From NCBI GenBank assembly GCA_040183005.1, contig JAMPIW010000007.1, positions 372,001-436,000 of the forward strand: 64,000 nt of DNA, in the 5' to 3' direction. The stretch comes from Gammaproteobacteria bacterium (lineage in GTDB: Bacteria > Pseudomonadota > Gammaproteobacteria > Ga0077554 > Ga007554). Under the pieces are notes generated by a model. It was given only the letters and a program-made list of their open reading frames with translations, ran no database searches and was not told the origin of the DNA. The translations under genes were made by a program, and so were the position numbers. Positions 28,608 through 39,334 of the stretch are shown here, in pieces; position 1 is the stretch's first letter, and each line of letters begins with the position of its first letter.

Positions 28608-28747
28608 TGGAAACCAGCCGCAATGACATCGCATAACGGCTGTCACTGGTCGAGGGTATCCCTCCTCGATTCACGGCTACGACGCCGATCCGATTGATTT
28701 GCTGGCAATTTTCAAGGCGATATGGAGAGTCATTTTGTTAGCGACTC

Positions 28748-28876
28748 TTTAACCCGGATTGTCCATAGCCCCAAAACCGTTCGCCCTGAGCCTGTCGAAG
28801 GGCCGTTCATGGTTCGACAAGCTCACCACGAACGGTGGTGTACGTTCTATTCGCCGTGGGACAATCTGGGTTTAAA
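28748..28876. repeat. Nested palindromic intergenic repeat
   Basis: Outer arms TTTAACCCGGATTGTCC (28748-28764) and GGACAATCTGGGTTTAAA (28859-28876) are inverted repeats with one mismatch. Between them is an inner palindrome starting CCGTTCGCCCTGAGCCTGTC and ending ACCACGAACGG (28777-28835), a REP-like sequence common between genes in many proteobacteria. It lies just before mksF. Together with the IS5 remnant it fills the otherwise gene-free stretch 28608-28931. Confidence 0.75.
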
Positions 28877-28931
28877 TGAACCCGAAACGTCCTTCAAGGC
28901 ATCTCGGTTTGATAGCTGTTAGAATGTGCCG

Positions 28932-30386
28932 ATGTTCTTTGCCAACGACAGAAAGTATTTTTTTCGCCCCCTCAACAGCAAATACCGTGAGCAGGCCGTG
29001 GAGTGCTTGCGGCAGTTATACGCCTGCTTCTATAGCTCGATGGCGGACTATAGCCGCAGCTATAATCGTGAACAGGTGATTGAGGTTTTCCAGGAGGCGA
29101 TTACCCGCACGCCGCTATTGGATGGTGATACCGATGATGAGTTTGCAGCGCCGGCGCGCGGTGAGCGGGATCTTGCCAATTGGGTGTTGAATCTCTTGAT
29201 CGAGTATGGCTGGCTGGAGCGGCTGGCCGATGAGGCAACCTTGCAGAGCACCTATGCGTTTACGCGCTTCGGGCGTCTGTTTACCCAGCCGATGGTGGAG
29301 GCAGGGGGTGGCCGCTTCAGAACCCGTCACCGCAATACCCGCAACACCCGCAATGCGCTGCATTCCTTTGTCGAGAAGGGGGAAGTGTATGACCTGTTGG
29401 ACGCCTTCGAATACTCCGAGCGCATCATAAGTGATTTTAGCGATGTAATTGCCGAGCTGGACGAGCGCAAACGCGCCCTGGTGCAGGCGGTGGAGGCTCA
29501 GCAGGTAGTTCAGCGCGCCAGCGACGAGTTCTTTGATTTCATGGAGAAGCGCTTCATGCCGGATCTCTCTATCCGGCTGTCGGCCGACAGCGTGGAAAAG
29601 TATCGCGATGAGATTCAGGCGTTGCTCAACAAGGCACGCCGCAAGCAGAAAGAGTTCAAGGCTGGCGCAGAGCGTGAGCTGCGCAAGATTGCCCCGGAAT
29701 TGCAGGGCGACGATTCCAGGCAATCGCTCTATCTTATGATACTCAACGGCATCGAAAGCCGCATGCACAATGCCAGCGAGGTGATGTTGCCTGCGCTGCG
29801 CCATGCGCTGAACAGTTTCACGCGCCGTGCGGACATTATTATCCGCCAATTGAGTTATTCGGGGGGCGGGCATCCCAGCCGCTTGCTGGCGATTTGTCAG
29901 GAATTGGCGGCGCAGGATGAGCTCGGGCAGGCTGCGCGGCTCGCCGCCGCCGGTCGCGTCATGGCGGCGCTGAATGTTGCCGCCGTGGTCGATCCGGACA
30001 GTTTGCGGATCAATGCGGTGCGGAGCCGCCGCGAGGTGAATTCGGCGGTGGAAGAACATGGCGTGATCGACAAGGCCGCCCGCCGTGAATTGTTGATTCA
30101 ACAGGCTCTGGAATTGGCGTTTGCCGTTAACAACAAAGAAATGCGCGATTATGTCGTCGCGGCCCTCAATAAAGGGCATCGCATTCGCAGCCAGCATTTG
30201 CCGGTGGAAAATGCCAAGGGATTGTTGATGAACGCGCACGCGATTGAAGTGGGGTCCGCCGGACAGAATTCCAGCGAATTCGCTTTCCGTGTCGAACCGA
30301 CCGGGCAACGATTACCCACCGATTATTTCGTGCTGACCGATGAATTCATTATCGAGCTGATAGAGGCGGATAGCCATGCTGAGTGA
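28932..30386 (+). CDS. mksF: Condensin subunit MksF / Wadjet JetA-like
   Basis: About 484 residues (ATG 28932; a GTG two codons earlier is also possible, and neither has a strong ribosome site). Starts '[20 protein letters not shown]' and is built of winged-helix and helical segments with a coiled-coil-like middle ('[20 protein letters not shown]', '[20 protein letters not shown]'). Gene order, lengths (about 485/228/1220) and 11-bp overlaps with the next gene identify it as the kleisin-like F subunit of an Mks (MukBEF-like) SMC complex; Wadjet systems call the homolog JetA. MksBEF complexes condense chromosomes, while Wadjet restricts plasmids. A jetD gene is not present here. Confidence 0.85.
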   Translation: MFFANDRKYFFRPLNSKYREQAVECLRQLYACFYSSMADYSRSYNREQVIEVFQEAITRTPLLDGDTDDEFAAPARGERDLANWVLNLLIEYGWLERLADEATLQSTYAFTRFGRLFTQPMVEAGGGRFRTRHRNTRNTRNALHSFVEKGEVYDLLDAFEYSERIISDFSDVIAELDERKRALVQAVEAQQVVQRASDEFFDFMEKRFMPDLSIRLSADSVEKYRDEIQALLNKARRKQKEFKAGAERELRKIAPELQGDDSRQSLYLMILNGIESRMHNASEVMLPALRHALNSFTRRADIIIRQLSYSGGGHPSRLLAICQELAAQDELGQAARLAAAGRVMAALNVAAVVDPDSLRINAVRSRREVNSAVEEHGVIDKAARRELLIQQALELAFAVNNKEMRDYVVAALNKGHRIRSQHLPVENAKGLLMNAHAIEVGSAGQNSSEFAFRVEPTGQRLPTDYFVLTDEFIIELIEADSHAE

Positions 30387-31062
30387 CTATATTGAAAAGG
30401 CGCTGGAATCCGAGCGCATCGATCTGGACGAGTTCCGGGAACTCCTGGTTCGCCTGATGAATTACGGCGTGTTGTGCCGCGCCGAAAGCCAGGTCGAACA
30501 ACAACTCTATGATCGTTATTTGCGCGTTGCCGGTCTGGTTGAAGACTATCTCGGTCTGATCGGGATTCGTATCTTTCACGACCGGCGTTTCGAGTATGTG
30601 CGTTTATATCCGCCCGGCAGTCAGGTGCCCGGCATGGAGGGTGTCGAGGACACCGCCTTCGGCGGCAGCTTGCGTAGCCGTTTGACGCAAAACGAAGTGG
30701 CGCTGATCCTGGTGCTGCGCGTTCAATACGACAAGGCGCTGCGCGAAGGGCAGATAGATGAAAATGGAGGCGTCGCGGAATCCATGGAGTCGTTGGCGAT
30801 TGCCATGAGGAATTTGTTGGGGCGCGCGCTCCCGGACAAGCTGACCGAACGCAAGCGCCTGTTTCAGCGACTGCGGCAGTTGCGGCTTATTGATTACCGG
30901 AGCGAGGAAGATATCGACAGCGGCGAGGCATGGTTGAAGATACACCCGATGATCGTCAACTTTGTTAGCGATGAGGCCTTGCAGGCCATGGAGCAGGCCG
31001 GAAATATGCCCGCCGGAGCACAGACAATGACAGCAGCGATGGACGTGGACGATGTTTCTTAA
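30376..31062 (+). CDS. mksE: Condensin subunit MksE / Wadjet JetB-like (DUF4194)
   Basis: 228 residues, winged-helix kleisin-associated subunit (DUF4194 family): '[20 protein letters not shown]', '[20 protein letters not shown]', '[17 protein letters not shown]' and '[20 protein letters not shown]'. It overlaps mksF by 11 bp and mksB by 11 bp, so the three are surely translated as a unit. It would bind the MksF dimer and regulate the MksB ATPase. Confidence 0.88.
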   Translation: MLSDYIEKALESERIDLDEFRELLVRLMNYGVLCRAESQVEQQLYDRYLRVAGLVEDYLGLIGIRIFHDRRFEYVRLYPPGSQVPGMEGVEDTAFGGSLRSRLTQNEVALILVLRVQYDKALREGQIDENGGVAESMESLAIAMRNLLGRALPDKLTERKRLFQRLRQLRLIDYRSEEDIDSGEAWLKIHPMIVNFVSDEALQAMEQAGNMPAGAQTMTAAMDVDDVS

Positions 31063-34000
31063 GCGCTTTGTTTTTATCAACTGGGGGAATGTGCCCCATA
31101 TTGAATTCGAATTTGGCCCAGTCAACCTGTTTTCCGGTGGCAATGGCTCTGGCAAGACGACGGCGGCCGACGCAATCCAAACAATTATGACGGCGGCGCA
31201 TGAGAATCTGTTCCAATATAATCCTGGTCAGGATGAAACCACGCAGCGCGGTCGGGGCGGCAAGCGGGTGCGTACACCGGCTTCGTATGTGTTGGGTTGC
31301 GACGATGGCAGTTATGCGCGGCTGGAGCCGACTGATGGCTATCTGGCGGCGGTGTTTCATCCTACGCACGGAGAGACGGCAGACCCTTTTACCGCGATCA
31401 TCGGCGTGCGCGCCTGGCTGGATTTGTCCGCCAACAATGCCGTGGCGCGCCAGGATGAGGCGATCTATCTGATTTTGCCGGGTGAGCAATTGTCCTTGAG
31501 TCAATTGGTACGTCAGGATAAGGGGGGTAAGCATGTCGTGCCGCTGGACAAGATTCAGAACGCCTTGATCGGTGATTTCGGCAAGCGGGCGGTGGAGAAG
31601 TACGACCTTAAAAAAGCCTATTTGCGGCGCTTGTACGGTGCGCTGCGCGGACGCAGTGATGCGGTAACCGAAACCGAGGCGGTCGCTGCCGCCAAGGCCT
31701 TTTCGCGTTTCATGGCCTATAAGCCAGTGCAGGGCATCGACCGCTTCGTGGCGGAAGAGATCCTGGAGAAAAAGGATCTGGGTGAAGCGGTTCGCTCGGT
31801 GTCCAGCCAGCTTAAAACCATTCATGCCATGGAGCGTGATGCTGCCTCATTGGTCGATTCCATCCGCATCCTCGATGAAGCCACGCGTCACAGTCAGTGC
31901 TATATCGAACAATGGGTCGAACTCAATACGCTGGAGTGCACGCTGGCGCAGCATGAGTATGTATTGCGCCAACGTGAATACCTTGCCGCCAAGAAGGGAC
32001 AGGATGAGTATCGCGCAGCTATCGCAGCCAACGAGAGCCAGCTTCGGTTGCTGGGGCAGCGCCGCCGCCAGGTCCACGACGAGCTGGTGAGCCTCGAAGC
32101 GCAGCGCATGGGCATCGCCGCACTGCAAGACAAAGACCGCCTGGAGCGCCAACGCGAAGAGCAGGACAGGCGGCTCGTCGAGCAGGCAAAAAACCTGCTG
32201 GTGCAGGACAGTCAGTTGCAGTCTAACCTAGCCCATAGCCAGGCCATCATTGCCAGTGTGTCCAAGGTCGATGTGGTGGATGAGTTGCCGCACGTGGCTG
32301 ATCTCGGCACCTTGGCATTAGGCAAGCAAGTGGCCGATCACGTGAGACGTGGCGACATCGACTTCCGTACTCTCATGCAGCGCGAGTTCACCGGTGATTT
32401 GGCTGCATTGGAAAATCATCTCGATGCGGCGCGCAAGGCCCAGCAATTGAGCAATCAATGGGTGGCGCATTGGCATGATGCGGATGTTCATGGTGCAGGC
32501 GAAAGTTTGCGGGAGCAGGTGTCCAAGTTGGCGCACCGGCGCGAGAGCCGCTATGAAATCCTTGATGGCCAGCGTCGTCAGAAGGCGCAGGAAATCGAGC
32601 GTCTGCGGGTCCATCAGGTCATCTATCCAACGCATGTGGATAAGGCGCTGGCGGCGATCCGCCAGCAATGTCCACAGGCCGAGCCACGGGTGCTCTGCGA
32701 TCACGTTGAGGTGAAGGATGCGCGCTGGCAGTCGGCCATAGAGGGTTATCTTGGTGGCGCACGATTTTCGATTATTGTTGCGCCGCAGTGGGAGGCAGAG
32801 GCGATTCGCATCGTGCGCCGCATGCCGGGGCGCGACAATAAAGCGCGTGTCATCCAGGGTGAAAAAGCGCGCCAGGATGTCGAAAAAATCGCACTGCACG
32901 CCGATTCGATTATTCATGTGCTTGATTTTACCCATGCCACCGCGCGCGATTTTCTCGTTGCCAGCTATGGAACGGTGATGCGGGTGGAGTCCACGGAACA
33001 ATTGCGCCACACCCGGCGCGGCCTGACAGTCGACGGCATGGGCGCCGGAAACTACAGCATGTGGCGCTGCGATGTGCCGGACAGCGAACTGGTCTTCGGT
33101 GTTTCGGCGCGCGAGCGCGCACTCCGCGCGAAGGAGGCAGAGCTGGTACATATCCTCGGCGAGTGGCAGAGTGCCAACGACAGGATGCAGTCCGCAGCCG
33201 CACTATTGAAGGCGGTAGATGGTTTAAAACACCTGGAGTACGCAGATACCATCGCAGCCATGCTCGAAACTCATCGTGACTTGCGGAAGCTGGAGAATCT
33301 GTTGCGTCAGCTCGATCTTGGCGAATACCGCGATCTGGAAAAAAAGCTGGAAGAGGGCAGGGGGGAAGAGCAGTCCTTGCGCGCCCAGGAGGCGGAATTC
33401 AACAAACGTAGCGGGGAGTTCGAGGAGAAGTTGCGCGAGTCCACCGAGCGTTGCAAAAAGCTCAACGACTTGCAGGATAAAAATCGCGCGTATTCCGAAA
33501 GCCGCGAGGAGATGCTGCGTGCTATCGCTGTGGTATGGAGCGGTTTCAATGTCGATGAGCGCCTCACCGCAGCGGATCAGGAGGCGCAAGACCTTAACCG
33601 GGAGGTTGCGCTCAATGTGAAGCAGGATATCGAAAGCCGGCTCCATACCAGCGAACGCAGGATGAGCGATGCCGTCGACGCGCACAACCAGCGTTGCCGC
33701 CCTGGCGATGCTGTTGTCTATATTGGCTTCGAGGGAAAATACGATGAAAACCTGTTCAAGGCGATTTGCGGTTTGCAACGGGAAATTGATCGCGTTTTTA
33801 ATATCCTCAAGAACAATATTCTGGTGGAAAAACACCAACAGCTTGCCCAACTCAAGGAAAGTTTCAACAACGCTTTTGTTTCCCACCTGTGCCATGCCAT
33901 TTATCAGGCCATCAGCACAGGCAAGCGGCAGATCGACTTACTCAACAAGGAACTTGAACATCACCACTTCGGCAGCGACCGGGAATCTTTTCGCTTCGGC

Positions 34001-34714
34001 TACGATTGGGTGCCGGAATTCAGGGACTATGCCCGCTTCTTTGATGAGGTCATCAAGTCGCCGGGGTTGGGCGATGATACTTCCCTGTTCGATGCTGAGC
34101 TTTCCGATAAGTCACGCAAGGTCCGCGACGAGTTGATGGCGATGCTGCTCGATGAAGACGAGCACAAAGCACTGCGCGAGCTGGAGCGTATTGCGGATTA
34201 TCGCAATTACCGCCGTTATGAAATCTACAAGGAAGTGGCGGGCAAGCCGCCGATTGCCTTGAGCGAATACGGAACCGGCAGCGGCGGGCAATTGGAAACC
34301 CCGGCCTATATCATCCGCGCCGCCGCCGTGACATCCGCGTTTCGTTTTGCGGAGGGTGCCAACCACTTGCGCATGGTGCTGGTGGATGAGGCCTTTTCCA
34401 AGATGGATGAAGCGCGATCACGCGAAGTGATCGGTTACTTGACCGACACCTTGGGCTTGCAGCTCATCTTTATCATGCCCACCAGCAAATGCGGCCCTTA
34501 CATGGACTTGATCAGCAACGAATTCGTGTTTGCCAAATGCCCAAGCGACAGGCCGCGCGGCCAGCTCAACACGCGTGTGATCGTCGACCGCAAACAGTGC
34601 AATCAAGAAAAAATCAAAGAGTTGTGGGCGCAGCATCGCCGCACTGTATACCATCAGGCCGACCTGGATTTCATGGAGGATGTTCTGGCAGTCTCCAAGT
34701 CCTATAGACCATGA
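31052..34714 (+). CDS. mksB: SMC-like ATPase MksB / Wadjet JetC-like
   Basis: 1220-residue SMC-type ATPase. Walker A '[18 protein letters not shown]' has its P-loop at residues 29-37. Long coiled coils follow ('[20 protein letters not shown]', '[19 protein letters not shown]') with a central hinge region near '[20 protein letters not shown]'. The ABC signature is 'GTGSGGQ' at 1074-1080, and Walker B is '[18 protein letters not shown]' with D1112-E1113. A D-loop and '[18 protein letters not shown]' end the head. All ATPase motifs are intact. It is last in the mksF-mksE-mksB operon; the next gene is convergent and is a pilin, so the nuclease gene mksG/jetD is missing at the usual place. Confidence 0.92.
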   Translation: MFLKRFVFINWGNVPHIEFEFGPVNLFSGGNGSGKTTAADAIQTIMTAAHENLFQYNPGQDETTQRGRGGKRVRTPASYVLGCDDGSYARLEPTDGYLAAVFHPTHGETADPFTAIIGVRAWLDLSANNAVARQDEAIYLILPGEQLSLSQLVRQDKGGKHVVPLDKIQNALIGDFGKRAVEKYDLKKAYLRRLYGALRGRSDAVTETEAVAAAKAFSRFMAYKPVQGIDRFVAEEILEKKDLGEAVRSVSSQLKTIHAMERDAASLVDSIRILDEATRHSQCYIEQWVELNTLECTLAQHEYVLRQREYLAAKKGQDEYRAAIAANESQLRLLGQRRRQVHDELVSLEAQRMGIAALQDKDRLERQREEQDRRLVEQAKNLLVQDSQLQSNLAHSQAIIASVSKVDVVDELPHVADLGTLALGKQVADHVRRGDIDFRTLMQREFTGDLAALENHLDAARKAQQLSNQWVAHWHDADVHGAGESLREQVSKLAHRRESRYEILDGQRRQKAQEIERLRVHQVIYPTHVDKALAAIRQQCPQAEPRVLCDHVEVKDARWQSAIEGYLGGARFSIIVAPQWEAEAIRIVRRMPGRDNKARVIQGEKARQDVEKIALHADSIIHVLDFTHATARDFLVASYGTVMRVESTEQLRHTRRGLTVDGMGAGNYSMWRCDVPDSELVFGVSARERALRAKEAELVHILGEWQSANDRMQSAAALLKAVDGLKHLEYADTIAAMLETHRDLRKLENLLRQLDLGEYRDLEKKLEEGRGEEQSLRAQEAEFNKRSGEFEEKLRESTERCKKLNDLQDKNRAYSESREEMLRAIAVVWSGFNVDERLTAADQEAQDLNREVALNVKQDIESRLHTSERRMSDAVDAHNQRCRPGDAVVYIGFEGKYDENLFKAICGLQREIDRVFNILKNNILVEKHQQLAQLKESFNNAFVSHLCHAIYQAISTGKRQIDLLNKELEHHHFGSDRESFRFGYDWVPEFRDYARFFDEVIKSPGLGDDTSLFDAELSDKSRKVRDELMAMLLDEDEHKALRELERIADYRNYRRYEIYKEVAGKPPIALSEYGTGSGGQLETPAYIIRAAAVTSAFRFAEGANHLRMVLVDEAFSKMDEARSREVIGYLTDTLGLQLIFIMPTSKCGPYMDLISNEFVFAKCPSDRPRGQLNTRVIVDRKQCNQEKIKELWAQHRRTVYHQADLDFMEDVLAVSKSYRP

Positions 34715-34801
34715 GGATGGGCTATTTTAGCCGATAGGAGCGGTTGCTGAGACTCAACTTACATTTCCTAAGAATCCGCTCACGAGGGCTGCATGCCGCC
34801 C

Positions 34802-35257
34802 CTATTTGCCCCAGGTGTTTTCGGCAGCGCCAAAAGAGCCGCCATTGTCTTTATCCCATCGCTTGGCGCCTGTTCCATCCAATTCCAGCATTCCATCGCT
34901 CTGCTGGCTTGTTCCCGAAATCGGTGTGGCGCGCACGGTGTAGGTTGTCGCTGTGGCGGCCGTAATGGACAGATTATATTGTTTTGTTGTGCCTTCCAGC
35001 GGGGCTTGCGCGGGAAAAATGGCGCCTGCCCCGGTACCCAGGGTTGGTGTAACACCGCCTGGTGTATAAGTATTGTTCTGTGTGAACACCCGTTCCATCA
35101 CATTGCCCAAGGATATCAGCGCCGCCTGCGCCATTGCGCGGCGAGACTGTTTTACGCTGTCCTGGTACGAGGGATAGGCAATGGCGGCAAGGATGCCGAT
35201 GATGACCACGGTGACCATCAGCTCGATCAAGGTGAATCCTGACGATTTATTTTTCAT
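34802..35257 (-). CDS. pilE: Type IV minor pilin PilE
   Basis: About 151 residues from ATG 35257 ('MKNKSSGFTLIELMVTVV'), with prepilin peptidase cleavage between Gly7 and Phe8 and Glu at mature position 5. A GTG at 35299 in frame would add 14 non-pilin residues. The N-terminal helix 'FTLIELMVTVVIIGILAAIA' is followed by a small beta domain. It is the last gene of the fimT-pilVWXY1-pilE group, so the PilE minor pilin is more likely than the major pilin PilA. Confidence 0.9.
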   Translation of the reverse strand: MKNKSSGFTLIELMVTVVIIGILAAIAYPSYQDSVKQSRRAMAQAALISLGNVMERVFTQNNTYTPGGVTPTLGTGAGAIFPAQAPLEGTTKQYNLSITAATATTYTVRATPISGTSQQSDGMLELDGTGAKRWDKDNGGSFGAAENTWGK

Positions 35258-35294
35258 TACACATACGCTCCATAGGTGAAAAAACTTGATTAAT

Positions 35295-35325
35295 GGCACG
35301 CTGCCGGCAATGTCGGCAGCGTGCC
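35295..35325 (-). terminator. Strong hairpin between pilY1 and pilE
   Basis: A perfect 12-bp stem, GGCACGCTGCCG (35295-35306) with CGGCAGCGTGCC (35314-35325), and a 7-nt loop. On the minus strand a T-run follows after about ten bases. It could terminate most pilY1 transcripts, leaving partial read-through to pilE. Confidence 0.6.
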
Positions 35326-35335
35326 ATACGACTCC

Positions 35336-38300
35336 TTATCGACGGATCTCTTTCCAGGACAGGCGGCCTTGCGTGGTTGATTTGCCGGTCTTGACGCGCC
35401 CTTCGTCCACACTGGCGCCGGATTTGTCCCCACTGTTTGCGGTGTACTGATGATCGCCCAGGAAGGCCGATTCCGCAGCGATGGCATCCTGTTGCATCCT
35501 CCTGCCGGAAATTGCGATGTTGGTCGTCGATGTGGTTGTGACGGTGCCGGGGGCGGCACCAGTGGTGTTGCTTGTAACAGTAGTTGTCGTGACACCCCCA
35601 ACGGTGGTATTGGTAGTAATGGTGGTAGCGGTGGTGACGACGGTGGTAGTGACCGTGGCGGGCAACTTGTCACCGGCATCAACCTCATTGTTATTGGTAT
35701 AGTCAAATACAGAGTCGCTGGGGCGTCCTCCGTTGGTGAGCTTGGCGGCCATCAGCCATGACGATCCACCAAAGCTGCATGCGGCGTTGTTGGGTGTCAT
35801 GGTGTTGAAGAATACATAGTCGCCGCGCACCTTGGGGTTGACGACCACTCGCTCGCCGGTTGCTGCGCTGGCACTGTCGAGGTCGATATACCAGCCATAC
35901 TTTGTGGAGTAATCCACGGTGTTGTCGCTGAGCACACGGGCATCCGACGCGAAGCCGGTCAGGAAGGTTTGCGCCACGAGATTGCTGCGAACCAGCGCTT
36001 TATCACCTTTATCCCACACCCCATAGAAGCTCTGAGTGCTGGTGTTGGTTTTATCACCATCAACCAGATATTGGCCCGTGCCGAACAGCACCAGCAGATT
36101 AGGTGCGTTGGAGGGCGAGCTGTTGTTGGGTATGGTGGGGTGTCTTACCACCGAGGGTTTGGTAGTGATCGGCTGGGCGGTGCCCGCTGCATTTTTTGCG
36201 GTAAACAACGGTTTCGGGGTGGTGCCCTGTGAGTAGGCGACCTTCCAATTTGGATTATTTTCTGCGGTATCCGATAGATCAAATGCCCACATATTGCCTT
36301 GCAGGTCCCCGGCGTAGACACGGTCGACTGTGCCATTACCGTCGAGATCGACAGCCGCCGGTGTGCCTAGTCCGTTACGGTCGGTGGTTGATCCCGCTTT
36401 GGTGGTGATTTCGAGATAGTCAGTGCCTGGGGTCCAGACGCCGTCCAGCCCGCCTTCCAGGTAAAGAATGAAAAGCTTGGCTTCCCCTCCGTCGTTGGCT
36501 AAGGTGTTAGTGTCGTTATAGCCGTTCCCCACAATGGCTGCCCACTTGCCGTTGTTCATGAGCGCAATCGCCGGCTTGCTGAAGGTATAACCGAGATTGG
36601 AGTCATCGGCATCCGTGAACTCCCACATCACTGTGTTATCGGCAACGGTGCCATCTTCAGAAAAAGCGTTTGGATTGGTGATATCCAAGGCAAACAGGCC
36701 ACGGCCGCCGGCTTCTTGGCCGCCGACGAGTATGGTTTTCCACTCCACAGTACCGCTGGTGGTGGTTTTGATATAGACATCCGACACGGTAGGGCCTTGG
36801 TCGACGTAAAAAAGATGGCTGTAGGCTTTATCTGTCAGATAGTGCAAGCCCTTTCCGGCGCTGCTGGAAAACAGGTTGTGTGGGATATAGGCCATGACCT
36901 CTTCACCGGTATCTGCGTCGAAGCCGTGCAGCATCCCGTCATTGGCGCCGACATAGACGATGCCATCCCGGTCTTTTGCTGAGCTATTCTTGTAAGTGGA
37001 GTAGGGGGGGGCGCCGGATGGCAAAGGTAGCGTATCCGGGTAGTTGAGGCTCGGTTTCCCGACATACACCGGGTTAGAGTGCACGATGTCACCCAACCGG
37101 CTGCCGCGCACGCGGAGGCTGGGGGGTGTGGCGGGGTCGCCTTCCTTGGAACGATCGCCGCGCAGGAAGGCAAGGCGGTCAGGTCCATATGCGTCTGCGG
37201 TTCCACTGGGCCCCGTCTTCAGATCATTTTGCTGCACCGTGGATAGGCCGCTGGCAGAAGTATCCCACTTGAAGGGTATGCCCTTTTTTGTGGTGGCATT
37301 GTATGTCAGGATCTTGCGGTCATTGTTTGAGAGGTCTCGAGCATCAAGCTTGGTTGCCGCGTTCCAAGTTTCTGACGTGGCGAGGTTGCCAGTGACTGAA
37401 TCCAGTTTGTATGAAAGCAACTCGCCGCTCCATAGCCCGGAGTTGAATTTGGCCTGATAAACCGCGCTGCTGGTGCCCAGGGTTGCAGTATTGAATGCCA
37501 CGGCCGAGGCGCTCCCAGACTGGGAGGCGATGTTCGAAATAACTTTTGCCAAAGCCTCTGTCAAAGAATCGGCATCGGTTGCGGTAAAATACTGACCCTT
37601 GCCATAGCTTGCTGCGTCTTGCAGCATCTGGTTGGCAACGGAAAAACCGATAGTGTAGGTGTTGAGGTTTTGTTTTGGAAAATCAGCGGCATCGAAGCTG
37701 GTGCCGGTAAGATCATTGGTGGCCTTTCTCAAGTCGATGTCTTGCGCGAACTTGGCTATATCGTCAAGGTAGAGCGAATAGCCTTCTTTATCCTCTGTGC
37801 CCGATGACTTGAAGCCGTCCGAATATGGGGGGAAATTGGGGTAGTCTGTTGTCACCGTGGCGGGCGCGAGGTTGTCCCAGTTCGGCAATGCGCGTGATGT
37901 ATCGCTGACATCATCAGGGTCGTTGGTTGGGAAATTATTGTCATAGGTTGGCAAACCATCGGTAATGATAATGGTGAAATTTTTCTGGCAGCGGTATTGA
38001 ATAGGGCTGGTATATGTGCCGCTGCTGTAATATCTGCTCATTCCCCTGAAATAGCGCGTTATTTCGTAATAAGCTTCCGCCAGGGGGGTCCAGGTGGCGG
38101 CCGTCAGGCCGGAAATGGCGTTGGTGAGTGTCGTCTTGTGGGTGGCATCAACATTCTTGCATTCTGCCCGGATGATCCCGCCCTCCTCGGTGTTTGACGG
38201 ATTAAATGATGCGATACCAAAGCGCATGCCTGTGGTGTTTGTGATGAGCTTGGTCGCTTCCGCTTTGGCAACATTCATGCGGTAGTCGTTGGGAATAGTG

Positions 38301-38737
38301 CCGGCGACAGTAAGATCGGTATTGTCCGAGTATTTATCGAATAGGTAATTGAGGTAATTGCCGGCGTAGCGGGTGTTGTAGCCGCCGCGCGGATCCGGAA
38401 GCTTTAGGCACTTGGTACTGCTTGCAGCTTTTCTCCACAAGCCACCAAACGAGCATGTGCCGAGACTGGAAAGACTTATATTTCCGTTATCTGGATTAAA
38501 ACCCCAACTGGTATTATAGGTGGTGGCGTTGTTGTACTCTGTTGCCCAGATGATGTTGTCCATACTACCGGAATTATCTATCAGGATCATGACGTTGGGT
38601 TGCACAGGCGAAGTCAGGAAGAGCGGTACATTGGACAGTGTGCCAGGCGCCGCCTGTGCGAATGGCGATGCGAAGACCAGCATGTAGGCGAGCAAGGTGC
38701 TCCAGGCGGCGGGTTTCTTCAGTATTTGCAGTTTCAT
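35336..38737 (-). CDS. pilY1: PilY1 type IV pilus tip adhesin
   Basis: 1133-residue exported protein (signal peptide ending 'ASPFAQAAP'). The N-terminal von Willebrand A-like part carries a MIDAS 'ILIDNSGSMD' at residues 51-60 and 'NFTIIITDGLPTYDNNFP'. The C-terminal half is a PilY1 beta-propeller with 'YVGANDGMLHGFDADTGEEV' and calcium-loop-like 'VDLDGNGTVDRVYAGDLQGN'. Near the C-terminus a Thr/Val-rich stretch of about 50 residues (DNA 35510-35660) interrupts the normal sequence, a feature I do not remember from other PilY1 proteins. PilY1 primes pilus assembly with the minor pilins and can act in adhesion and surface sensing. Confidence 0.94.
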   Translation of the reverse strand: MKLQILKKPAAWSTLLAYMLVFASPFAQAAPGTLSNVPLFLTSPVQPNVMILIDNSGSMDNIIWATEYNNATTYNTSWGFNPDNGNISLSSLGTCSFGGLWRKAASSTKCLKLPDPRGGYNTRYAGNYLNYLFDKYSDNTDLTVAGTIPNDYRMNVAKAEATKLITNTTGMRFGIASFNPSNTEEGGIIRAECKNVDATHKTTLTNAISGLTAATWTPLAEAYYEITRYFRGMSRYYSSGTYTSPIQYRCQKNFTIIITDGLPTYDNNFPTNDPDDVSDTSRALPNWDNLAPATVTTDYPNFPPYSDGFKSSGTEDKEGYSLYLDDIAKFAQDIDLRKATNDLTGTSFDAADFPKQNLNTYTIGFSVANQMLQDAASYGKGQYFTATDADSLTEALAKVISNIASQSGSASAVAFNTATLGTSSAVYQAKFNSGLWSGELLSYKLDSVTGNLATSETWNAATKLDARDLSNNDRKILTYNATTKKGIPFKWDTSASGLSTVQQNDLKTGPSGTADAYGPDRLAFLRGDRSKEGDPATPPSLRVRGSRLGDIVHSNPVYVGKPSLNYPDTLPLPSGAPPYSTYKNSSAKDRDGIVYVGANDGMLHGFDADTGEEVMAYIPHNLFSSSAGKGLHYLTDKAYSHLFYVDQGPTVSDVYIKTTTSGTVEWKTILVGGQEAGGRGLFALDITNPNAFSEDGTVADNTVMWEFTDADDSNLGYTFSKPAIALMNNGKWAAIVGNGYNDTNTLANDGGEAKLFILYLEGGLDGVWTPGTDYLEITTKAGSTTDRNGLGTPAAVDLDGNGTVDRVYAGDLQGNMWAFDLSDTAENNPNWKVAYSQGTTPKPLFTAKNAAGTAQPITTKPSVVRHPTIPNNSSPSNAPNLLVLFGTGQYLVDGDKTNTSTQSFYGVWDKGDKALVRSNLVAQTFLTGFASDARVLSDNTVDYSTKYGWYIDLDSASAATGERVVVNPKVRGDYVFFNTMTPNNAACSFGGSSWLMAAKLTNGGRPSDSVFDYTNNNEVDAGDKLPATVTTTVVTTATTITTNTTVGGVTTTTVTSNTTGAAPGTVTTTSTTNIAISGRRMQQDAIAAESAFLGDHQYTANSGDKSGASVDEGRVKTGKSTTQGRLSWKEIRR

Positions 38738-38811
38738 GACGGTTCTCCTAACACAAGGGTGTCAGCGTAGTTCAACGAAATGGGTGAATAGGTGTGTCGA
38801 TTAATAGGGCG

Positions 38812-39333
38812 TCAGAATCTCTTGCCGTAGTACTCTTGCAGAATTACCGTGGCATTATCGGATCCTCCCGTGCCCCTGGCGGTGATGCGAACATTGGTAA
38901 CCATGCCTTCCCCGGTTGCGCATCCATAGCAGCTCTCAAGCTCCGGGTTGGTTTTTCCTGTCGTTGAAACGAACTCCACGATGTATCGTGGTTGAGTGTT
39001 CACGCCAGGGATGGCGCTGCCGCGATAGGCTATGGAAGCACCGCCAGTCCAGGTGGCGTTGCTGTAGATGTCTGGGGCCAGCGCGGTGGAGGTATTGTAG
39101 AGCCCACCCGTGCCATTGAACGCGGCGACCGCTGCCATGCCCTCGACGTATGCTTCGGCGTCTCTCAAACCCGCTTCGGCAGCCTGGAAAGCGAGGTTCT
39201 GGTCACGGCTGTTGCCCGCCATTTTTTCTTCTAGTGTTGAGGTGCCCATGGCGGTGATGCCGATGATGGTCAGCACCAGCAACATCAGCATGCTGACGAT
39301 GAGTACAGATCCGCGCTGGAATGGAATGTTCAT
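38812..39333 (-). CDS. pilX: Type IV pilus minor pilin PilX
   Basis: 173 residues. The prepilin start 'MNIPFQRGSVLIVSMLMLLV' is cleaved after Gly8. As in other PilX proteins, the usual Glu5 of the mature pilin is absent. 'GNSRDQNLAFQAAEAGLRDA' is the PilX hallmark. It follows pilW after 1 nt and precedes pilY1; minor pilins and PilY1 form the pilus tip. Confidence 0.9.
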   Translation of the reverse strand: MNIPFQRGSVLIVSMLMLLVLTIIGITAMGTSTLEEKMAGNSRDQNLAFQAAEAGLRDAEAYVEGMAAVAAFNGTGGLYNTSTALAPDIYSNATWTGGASIAYRGSAIPGVNTQPRYIVEFVSTTGKTNPELESCYGCATGEGMVTNVRITARGTGGSDNATVILQEYYGKRF

Positions 39334-39334
39334 A

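Noticed and set aside
29115-30308. Long open frame opposite mksF
   Set aside because: Antisense shadow; MksF on the plus strand is supported by operon structure and overlaps.
28932-34714. Calling this a complete Wadjet defence system
   Set aside because: JetD, the nuclease needed for plasmid cleavage, is not in the flanks, so only an MksBEF-like complex is supported.
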